From contig CM067447.1 in assembly GCA_034508935.3 (NCBI GenBank), positions 31,627,098 to 31,691,097 of the forward strand: DNA of 64,000 nucleotides, written 5' to 3'. The DNA comes from Berghia stephanieae. Taxonomy: Eukaryota; Mollusca; Gastropoda; Nudibranchia; Aeolidiidae. Within the stretch, counting starts at the first letter, position 1; each line of letters opens with the position of its first letter. This document shows, piece after piece, positions 55,345 through 64,000 of the stretch. The notes under the pieces were generated by a model. That model saw only the letters and a list, made by a program, of their open reading frames with translations, had not been told where the DNA came from and did no database searches. The translations under genes were made by a program, and so were the position numbers.

Positions 55345-56266
55345 TTTATGTTTTAAAGCGTTTTTACAGCGCTTGCGATACTTTTAGTTCATTACAGCAC
55401 CAGAAGAAAGGGGGAAGACGGAAAAGTCAAAATTCTATACTTACAATTTTAAATGCTCAAGAAAAGGTAAGACAAAGGTGACTAGTTCAAATAGGCAACG
55501 GATGTAGATTCCAAGAGTAATCTATTAATGTGATGACCGGAGATGACCTAAAAGTCCCATCCATACAAAGGTGACTAGTTCAAATAGGCAACGGATGTAG
55601 ATTCCAAGAGTAATCTATTAATGTGCTTAGTCCGGAGATGACCTAAAAGTCCCATCCATACAAAGGCGACTAGTTCAAATAGGCAACGGATGTAGATTCC
55701 AAGAGTAATCTATTAATGTGATGACCGGAGATGACCTAAAAGTCCCATCCATACAAAGGTGACTAGTTCAAATAGGCAACGGATGTAGATTCCAAGAGTA
55801 ATCTATTAATGTGATGACCGGAGATGACCTAAAAGTCCCATCCATACAAAGGTGACTAGTTCAAATAGGCAACGGATGTAGATACCAAGAGTAATCTATT
55901 AATGTGATGACCGGAGATGACCTAAAAGTCCCATCCATACACAAGTACAGGATCCAGCTAAGAGGATAACACTCAAATGCTTTCACTTACAGATCGTTAT
56001 ATATTCAAAACAAATTAGGACAGTACATAACAGTAACACAGAGAGATGATTTACAAGGAAAAAATATCCTTCAAAACTATAACTATACATTTGACTGTTT
56101 GCTTCCCAGCCAAGGACTTCGGCCACGGCCGGGAGAATATAATAAGTACACATAATGATCTCATTCCAAGACGAGAGAAAGCCCGTTTGAAAACGGATAT
56201 AGGGAATAGAAGACACAGCAAGTGAAATCCCTGCTCACTAAGACCTCACCCAGAAGGAGAGGGATG
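55345..56266 (-). mobile_element. S1 retroposon, minus strand, enlarged by internal tandem repeats
   Basis: Read on the minus strand, S1 begins at about 56266 ('tgggtgaggtcttagtgagc'), passes 'tgttttgaatatataac' variants, and ends at about 55345 with 'aagcgctgtaaaaacgcttt'. Between 55472 and 55938 the segment corresponding to 'gagacttttaggtgatctc' ... 'cctatttgaacca' is repeated five times, enlarging the copy to about 920 bp. Confidence 0.85.
55472..55938. repeat. Five tandem copies of a 93-bp S1 segment
   Basis: Units start at 55472, 55565, 55660, 55753 and 55846 (lengths 93, 95, 93, 93, 93). They are almost identical. Unit 2 reads GTGCTTAGTCCGGAG where the others read GTGATGACCGGAG; its CTTAGT matches the S1 consensus, so unit 2 keeps the older form. 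Apart from that they differ at single bases. Confidence 0.95.
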
Positions 56267-56629
56267 GAAGACACCTAGTCCACAAAGGGAGTCGAAGTCA
56301 CCCCCCCCCCCCCCCCACCCCACCCTCAAAAACACAAATGATGTATCTTTTCTTATATTCTTTCAATGTATGTGGCTGTTTACACATTAAAATTAAATTA
56401 TAAATAATGATGACGACACAGCGTGGTTTAGCATGTTATGAAAACTCTTTTTTATTTGATATAATTCTCATACTAATTTACATTGGAATAAAATACAACA
56501 TTGGCATTGATCATTGATAGTACGCGGATCCAAAGCTATAAGAGTTATAATAATAATATGTACAGTATAGTAAAATAATGTATTGTACTTATTGTATCAT
56601 CACACAAACACACACACACACACAATCAC

Positions 56630-56632
<3 letters not shown>
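56267..56632. other. No gene seen; poly-C tract
   Basis: A C run at about 56299-56317. Otherwise AT-rich. Confidence 0.4.

Positions 56633-56692
<60 letters not shown>
56633..56692. repeat. CT microsatellite
   Basis: About 60 bp of CT, preceded by a CA run (about 56602-56625). Confidence 0.95.
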
Positions 56693-56695
<3 letters not shown>

Positions 56696-56802
56696 CTTTC
56701 ACCCTTATATCAGAAATAGTAATATCTCCTCTGTGTCTATTGTGTGCACCCACTAATACAGTCCAACCATTCTAAAGTCAATGTCAAATACATGCACTCA
56801 AT

Positions 56803-56806
<4 letters not shown>

Positions 56807-56853
<47 letters not shown>

Positions 56854-56890
56854 AGATAGATAGATAATTAATAATAATAATAAGAAGAAG
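56807..56890. repeat. AT, GATA and AAT microsatellites
   Basis: AT repeats to about 56852, then GATA units, then AAT/AAG units. Confidence 0.9.
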
Positions 56891-57219
56891 AAGAATAAAG
56901 GTAAACCATTTTATAAAAACACATGAAAAATAAAAATAACAAAGAAATCATTAACACCAAAGACAACCTATGATGTCAATCCATAATACAAGGAAATCAT
57001 AGTACAATAAACCACCAGCAGTACACAGTACTTAGAAAGAATAACCAATACAAAGGACAAGGGGTAGGAGAGAGGATCCTATCAGTCTGTAACGGGATCT
57101 GAAAGAAATTGTGAATGATACAGAACCAATGTGGCTTGGTAGCTTTATATGCTTATACTAATCTGAACAAGTGTGTATGAAATTTGCCAGACAAAGCAAG
57201 AAAAAAACATCCCAAAAAA

Positions 57220-57265
57220 TTAGCCTACCTCGACTGAGGATCGAACCTCCGACCATCTGATTACT
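57220..57265 (-). repeat. tRNA-like SINE head fragment
   Basis: On the minus strand 'gatggtcggaggttcgatcc' then 'tcagtcgaggtaggc' contains a good box B (GGTTCGATCC). No matching box A is found, so it is a fragment of unknown family. Confidence 0.4.
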
Positions 57266-60200
57266 TGTACTATTAACTTTATTAATATATAAAATATCAG
57301 GACTTCGTCAACCCCCCCCCCCCCACATTGAATCTGAATAATAAATAAATCGACTCACATACAATTGGTTCATCAAATTTAAACCTGGGCAAGCCGATGA
57401 TGCTGTGGTAAGATAATAATTTGCATTGGATCATAAGATTACTGTTCCAATCAAAATGGAGACGCTGGGATTATTGTTTCTTGTGACCTCAGAGTTTTAA
57501 TGGCCCTGCCTGTGTAGTCTATTTGTATAGGCAGATTTTAAAACAGGCACCTTTTAACCCTTTACAAGCCACATTCAATTTGACTATAACCTGACATTCT
57601 CAATAAGACAGCATTGACAGTGGTATGACTTGGACGTCAAGGTCATAGAGTTTGACGAGGCGCAACCGAGGCAGAATTACATCGTAACTGCTATCATGGT
57701 GAAAACGGTAAGATATCATGTTAGGTTAGAGTAAAATTGAATCCAGTCTATAGAGGGTTAGAAACCTAATTATGATGAAAAGGACATTGAATTAAAACAT
57801 TATTTGAAATTTTAAAATTAAAAAAATAAAAAAATAGGACTAATAAAATAAAATAAAAATAATAAAAAACAAACTATGTCTATTTCTTTTCTCATATAAC
57901 TGTTCTTTTCATCAACTATGTACTCAATTATTGTCTCATAACATTAAAATCATCAATATTCTACAATAAAAATGTCAAACGTCTTTCCACGAAGGGACTA
58001 TCAGTATTTACATAAATAAGCAATTGAGTATATACTTCATCCAGTAACCAAAACAACAACATAAACAATAAAATTATAATATAACAGATGAGAATTCTTC
58101 CATTACCAATTGATGAAAGCAGCTGGTTTACAATCTGGATATAGTTTTAAAATTGACAAAATAGAAATAAAAACATTGAATATAAATAATGATGACGTAA
58201 TAGTGACATGGAGTCAATTAAGCTTAGATTACTTTTTTAAAAAAAGAAAGAAAATTTGAGCATCAACTTATTTAGTCCAGACATGACGTCACTCAATACA
58301 AAAAGACGAAAAAGCAGACAAATTTTAATTAAAGGAACAATTTTTTAAAACCAACAAAAGCAAAAAAAAAAAAAAACCGACAATAAAACAGACAAACAAA
58401 TACAACAAAAACTAAACAAAATCCAAACCCCACAATAACTTTGCATCCTTAAAACTGACCACAAATCAAAAGACAAAATGAAACAACTTCAAATACAACA
58501 AACGGTGATTTGAAATACTCTGGCAATCATTAATTAATACTATTTGTGAATAGAATAAAAACCACCGACGTTAATGCTGAAGATGTCTTTCTTAACCAAA
58601 CAAAACGTGATATTTGTTGAATCATGATATTGATAATTGATGAAAAAAAAGCACCTTTATTCAATCAACTTTTGGGGGTTGGGGTGGGATGAAAGGGAGG
58701 GGTGGAAGCGTAATGGGAGTGAGATTAGTGATAATATTATCATTAAAAGGAATTTTTAAAAAAACTGTAAAATGAACCAAAAGGCCATGAATGTCAAGCC
58801 ATCTTTTTTGCGTTATGGTCTTTTCCATCAATAAATCAGTTTCCTGTAGGAATTTTCTAAGAGCAAAAAAAAAGACAAGCTTGTAGACAAAACCCATTGC
58901 TAGGGAAATCAATTGGAAACTTTGTGAATGAACCAGAGACAAAAACAAGCCATAAAGTGAGGAATTTGTTAAATCTCGACAGTAAAATGTATGGGGTATT
59001 TTTCTTACTGTGAAATCGGTTTGATAGAACACAATTCAAAGAATAACCAACAACAAAATAAAAATTAAAAAAAATGACGTGCGTAGTGCTTTAGTTAATC
59101 TTTAGCATGATGATGTAAACAATCCTGTAATGGAGTTTAATTTCAACTGATGAAGCATTTTCATTTTTTCTTCTTTTAAAAAGTTATTTATTAATTCTGT
59201 CTAATTACTGTTCAAAGGCCTAAATATAATACTTGTTCATTTTTGAGCTTGAGGCTTCCAGAGTGGCCGGACTATATAATTATTGGGTTAAAACGTGCTT
59301 GACGATATACTTAAGACTTTCGACTATGTATCATCTGGACTGGCATTTCTTCTTGTTTCAGTCCCCTGATAGTAAAATAAATGATTATCAAAATAACGCA
59401 TTCATATATGATGAGTTTAGCATTTGTTATCTGTTTACACACTCAACTCGCCCTATAAAATCGTGTTTATCAGAGAGTTTTGCCATTCACTAACAGATTG
59501 CATGTTTCCAATTCGACAAAAATATTTTTTCTTCATATTTTGATAGATTCAGATGACCCCAAATTGTCAAAGAGCCTTTAACCCAATATCTATTAAACGT
59601 TTCCAGTTTAATTAAGACTTTTTGACGAGTAGGTATATCATCTAACCCAAGGATGAATAAATGAAGAAGGTAAAGGGTTTCTGGCAGAGTTGTCCTACTT
59701 GTAATACTGGCTGGATTGTACAAGGCAAAACTAAGGGACTTAACCAGTACCAAATATTTTAAAGAGTAACGAGACAAGGTGAAATAGTAATGAGTTACAG
59801 ACGACATAGTAATGAGTTACAGATGACAGACAGACCAAGCTGTTGTATTATGGAACACATTTATTAATGAGAAGGTAACAGGTCAACAGGTCAAGTTTGA
59901 GGATCATTAGGAAAAAAAACATACCCTGTTAGGGATTGTTGCCATCCTAAGACAGAGCGACGTATTGGACAATCCCCCATTTCCAAGGTTTTAAAAAACA
60001 TTTAATTTCACTATTTGTATCTACATCCATCATGAATCAAAGACAGGGAAGCTTATCTGCACAGATTGTTTTCATTTAGTGGTTAAATCCTGATAAATGA
60101 ATACTGTACCCAACTATTACAAGATGTGTGTAGTTTTTAAAATATTTCTCAATTCCATGAAGGCGGGTACATTGCTCTTCCTTCGAATGGCAGACTGCAA

Positions 60201-60600
60201 CATTTATTGACAAAAATATAGGAATTATAAGTCCTTTTGCACTAGGTGGAAATGCATCGTAAGGAAGCATTGAGGTGTTTTCTTTTGGCTTGAAAACTTA
60301 AGGTGGTAAGTCCTTGAGACCACCAACCTGAAGGCAAATAAATTTACTATTTTTAGAATGACCATTCTTGAATAATGTTTATCAGAGGGATCTACAAGGA
60401 CTAGGTCATTCCAGAAACTTGAAAGTGCGAATCAACAATGGGAGATTTATATACAATTAAAATATCCCTTCAAATGGCGAGACTGAATTTAGATCAACAA
60501 ATTTTTCAAATCATTATATTTAATTCTTTTCACCAAGAAAGTAGCAACAGCGGATGCCACTCGGGCTTCAGTGAAGAAATAAGAACACCAGGGCTTCATA
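57266..60600. other. AT-rich stretch with no supported gene; may include 3' UTR of the minus-strand gene
   Basis: Long AT-rich sequence with A-rich tracts near 57815-57870 and 58360-58420 and a 22-bp tandem pair 'tagtaatgagttacagacga' at about 59787-59830. Open frames of up to 123 codons at 58661-59032 (minus) and 105 codons at 59490-59807 (minus) have no recognisable domain. Several TTTATT words (AATAAA on the minus strand, for example near 58655, 59187 and 60199) could end a long minus-strand transcript, but none is compelling. Confidence 0.35.
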
Positions 60601-60604
60601 TTCA

Positions 60605-60657
<53 letters not shown>

Positions 60658-60672
60658 CAACAACAATAATAG
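60605..60672. repeat. AAT/AAC trinucleotide array
   Basis: About 50 bp of AAT, then AAC units. Confidence 0.95.
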
Positions 60673-60882
60673 TCATAACAATAAACTCATGTCCTGAAAA
60701 TACACGAAAAGAGAGGGAAATATAATTTCTAAAATAATATACAAATGAAAAATAAAACAGGCATACAGCACACTGGATTGCATTTTCACTGACACAGTAA
60801 TCTTGCTAATACTACTATAGTGACAAAAATTGTCATGATTTTCATATTACAGTACAGTATAACTTACATTGGCTAGAGCAGT

Positions 60883-60885
60883 GTT

Positions 60886-60941
<56 letters not shown>

Positions 60942-60963
60942 ATATATATATTATATATTATAT
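60883..60963. repeat. AT array, left flank of a MITE
   Basis: AT repeats with a few phase breaks, ending exactly at a terminal inverted repeat. Confidence 0.9.
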
Positions 60964-61734
<771 letters not shown>

Positions 61735-61944
61735 TATAGTTGTTCCATTTTCACAACTGTATCATGCTATTCCCAAGGGAAGTTTTCCAGTATTCACTAG
61801 TACAAATACAAGAGTTTGAATGCAACAGCAGTAAGAGTGATACAACGTTGGCTTCTGCAAGCCCGATTCGTATCTCTGTTGGTAAAAACTGTAAGGTCTT
61901 ATGTAAGGCTAAGGTAAAAATCATACCATTAATAAAAGATTTGT

Positions 61945-62457
61945 TTTGTTTTGTTTTTAAGGGTTTTACAGTGCAAACAACACATTTAGGTCATTTCAGC
62001 GCCAGTAAAAGGGAAGAAAATGGGATAGTCAAAAAATTATAGATTTACTTAAAAGCATACAAGAACGAGTAAGACCAAAGGGGAATAGGTTCAAAGACGG
62101 AACAGATATATATTCCAAGTACACACCATAAGTATACTTTGAGATCACCTTAAAGTCTCAACCAGACATAAGCACAAGATCCGACTAAGAGGAATACACT
62201 CAAATGCTTTCATTATATATTCAAAACACATAAAACAATACATAACAGAGAGATGATTTACAACGAAAAAAAATATCATCTCCCAAATCTATAACTATAC
62301 ATTTGACTGTTTCCCTCCCAGCCAGGACAAAACCAAGTAATCTCATTCCAATACAAAGACAGAAAGCAAATTGGAAAACAGATATAGAGGCAGAGGTATA
62401 GAAGACACAGTAAGTAACTTCCCTGCCCACTATGGAGGGTCAGGAAACCCACTCAGA
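61945..62457 (-). mobile_element. S1 retroposon, minus strand
   Basis: On the minus strand: 'gagtgggtttcctgaccctc', 'catagtgggcagggaagtta', 'gctgggagggaaacagtcaa' and 'ggcgctgaaatgacctaaat', then the tail 'cttaaaaacaaaac' at the left. Nearly full length. A 6-bp AGATTT occurs on both sides but is too short to be convincing as a TSD. Confidence 0.85.
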
Positions 62458-62663
62458 TTTAAAATAAGGGTTGAGAGCATAGAATTAGAAAAGCCCAACT
62501 TCAAGATTTCTTTCTCTGCCCAGACCAAATTTTCTCATGGACATTGATGAATGTCAGTCAAAACTGTCAGATAAACAACAAGTCACAGATATATGGAGGG
62601 ATGTAGTTTGATCACGTCCAGACAACATGATGATATCCGCACTTTTTAAAAACATTTTTTAAA

Positions 62664-62689
62664 AACCAATAATAATAATAATAATAATA

Positions 62690-62736
<47 letters not shown>

Positions 62737-62750
62737 GTAATAATAATAAA
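62664..62750. repeat. AAT trinucleotide array
   Basis: About 85 bp of AAT. A short ATG/GAT array lies at about 62836-62866. Confidence 0.95.
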
Positions 62751-62869
62751 ATATTATCATTATCTTTATAATCATTATCAGAAGTATAACATGATGGTAA
62801 GAGAAGGTATTTTGAATCTCTTTGGTTGGTAAAATGATGATGATGATGATGATGGTGATGATGATAGCA

Positions 62870-63568
62870 ATAACATAATCTGTATCCTTCACATACAATA
62901 GTATGTGTTAAAAGTGTTATTAATTTGGAGCAGTTTGGTAAGAATATATCCCATGAAAAAAAACTCTTTGCACCACCCTGGCTACCCAACAACACAAAGC
63001 CAAGAATATTTGACAATCAGCCAGGATAAAAGTATTCATTATCCAAAAACAAATAAAAACCCCAAAACAAAGAAATCATCTGCTTGTTATTTTTTTCTTC
63101 GATATTTCACTTTTGTTTTCTTTCAATATATTGAACAAATAATCTTTTAACTTTCCGATATTTTAAAATGGGTCAAATTTGAGAAGACAGCAACTTGTTA
63201 CCGTTTTGATCCCAAATAATTTTTACTTCAAATATCTATAAATTTAGAGGACTCTGAACTTGTTAAAAATACTTAAACTTGAGATTTCCAAGCAAAAAGT
63301 CAAAACTTTCAAAATTTTGGACAAGTTGGTGGTACCTAAACTTAATTCATCAATATATGGTAACATTAAAAGAGGTATTTTGTTAGTGAGCAGCAGAGAG
63401 GTGCATTCAGTCGAACTAAAGACAAAACAAGCTTGAATGAATTATTTGTCAATGTTTTGAGAGAATAAAAAAAACAAAAACAAAAATTGAACTGGCAGTA
63501 ATGAGTTATGCGTCTTGAGTTTCCTATTACAGAGTAGTATTTACTACATAGATATGACAGGGGTCATT
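62870..63568 (-). other. Probable 3' UTR of minus-strand proline-rich gene
   Basis: AT-rich sequence directly downstream (in the minus direction) of the stop codon at 63569. No other element is recognised. The polyadenylation site is not determined. Confidence 0.35.
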
Positions 63569-64000
63569 CTAGTTTTGTTGTGAAGGTGGGTGCAGGGCAG
63601 GGCCAGGCTTTTTCATTACAGGGGGTTTCACCTTCATTGGAGGCTTGGGCTTTTGAGCAATGGGAGGGGGTGGGTTGAGAGGAGGGGTGGTGAAGGGGGG
63701 AGGGGCTGGGGAAGAGGAAGAGGCTGGGGTAGAGGTGGAGATGGGGGCTGGTGGGTTGGCAGAGGGGGTGGAGGTAAGAGTGGAAGAGGGCGGGGTATGG
63801 GAGGGACTAGAATGGGGATGGGGGCTGGTGTATGGCGACGATGAGATATTATCTACGGTTGTCCCTTTTGTCGGCATGGAGCTTTGGCTTTTTCTCAACC
63901 CAGTGATGGAAAAAGTGGCCAGAGGGGATGATGAGGAAGAACCCGGTCCACCAGATTGGGTCATCTGGTTTGAGCTAAAGTCTTTCATCAACTCTCCCCG
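63569..64000 (-). CDS. C-terminal coding end of a proline-rich protein (partial)
   Basis: The minus-strand frame is open from the window edge (64000) to a stop at 63569-63571, about 143 codons. The first part is Ser/Gly/Thr rich (QSGGPGSSSSSPLATFS). It is followed by a dense Pro/Ser/Thr stretch with PPAPISTSTPASSSSPAPPP, PPLNPPPPIAQKPKPPMKV and KPPVMKKPGPALHPP. Repeated PxxPxK and KPxPP patterns are typical SH3- or profilin-ligand sequences of cytoskeletal or adaptor proteins. No globular domain is visible in this piece, so the family is not named. The purine-rich plus strand reflects the C-rich codons; a frame on the plus strand over the same bases (Gly/Arg-rich) is a shadow. Upstream exons lie outside the window. 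Confidence 0.65.
   Translation of the reverse strand, partial: RGELMKDFSSNQMTQSGGPGSSSSSPLATFSITGLRKSQSSMPTKGTTVDNISSSPYTSPHPHSSPSHTPPSSTLTSTPSANPPAPISTSTPASSSSPAPPPFTTPPLNPPPPIAQKPKPPMKVKPPVMKKPGPALHPPSQQN

Noticed and set aside
58661-59032. A 123-codon minus-strand open frame
   Set aside because: No domain, start context or splice sites stand out, and the surrounding DNA is AT-rich. It may simply be part of a long 3' UTR.

Overview
This window looks like the genome of an animal, most likely a marine invertebrate; I cannot name the phylum from sequence alone. It shows GT-AG introns (one of about 31.5 kb), no operons, several tRNA-derived SINE families, a mariner DNA transposon, hAT-related pieces, and very many long simple repeats (CT/GA, ATT, ACT, AT, poly-G). 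Protein-coding sequence is a small part of the window, and most open reading frames are chance frames through microsatellites or dispersed repeats.

Two host genes are supported. (1) A plus-strand gene runs from about 2.7 kb to 42.5 kb. Exon A (2711-3029) encodes a BED-like zinc finger, exon B (34580-35193) a Ser/Lys/Pro-rich linker, exon C (36669-36722) only 18 residues, and exon D (38946-42539; alternative acceptor at 38929) a second zinc finger (C2HC) followed by about 1,170 Ser/Thr-rich residues. Codon phases agree across A-B-C-D with the 38946 acceptor, giving about 1,526 aa. It looks like a nuclear or chromatin protein; I do not recognise the family. (2) The right edge holds the C-terminal coding end of a minus-strand gene (63569-64000) for a proline-rich, SH3-ligand-like tail. 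The stretch 43.8-63.5 kb between them holds only repeats and AT-rich sequence, some of which may be 3' UTR of gene 2.

The rest is mobile and repetitive DNA. I use working names. S1 is a retroposon of about 530 bp with a fixed 5' end, a 3' stem-loop, an AAAAAC-type tail and 9-16 bp target-site duplications (TSDs), with about 20 copies or fragments concentrated at 46-56 kb. T1, T2 and T3 are tRNA-derived SINEs (T2 has an L2-like 3' tail). M is a hAT-like non-autonomous element of about 1.3 kb whose body is an ACC/ATC/ACT minisatellite. A mariner of 1.38 kb (one stop codon in its transposase) lies between exons C and D. Smaller elements are a pogo/Tigger-like element (14.2-15.3 kb), a MITE inside an AT microsatellite (61 kb), a pair of opposed repeat arms (12.0 and 16.5 kb), and a near-perfect 125-bp-arm palindrome (23.1-23.4 kb) bracketed by direct repeats.

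Nested insertions give a relative order: M inserted into T1, S1 inserted into M, S1 into S1 (twice), and T2 into S1. The best candidates for something undescribed are the S1 family, the minisatellite-bearing hAT element, and the 23-kb hairpin locus.
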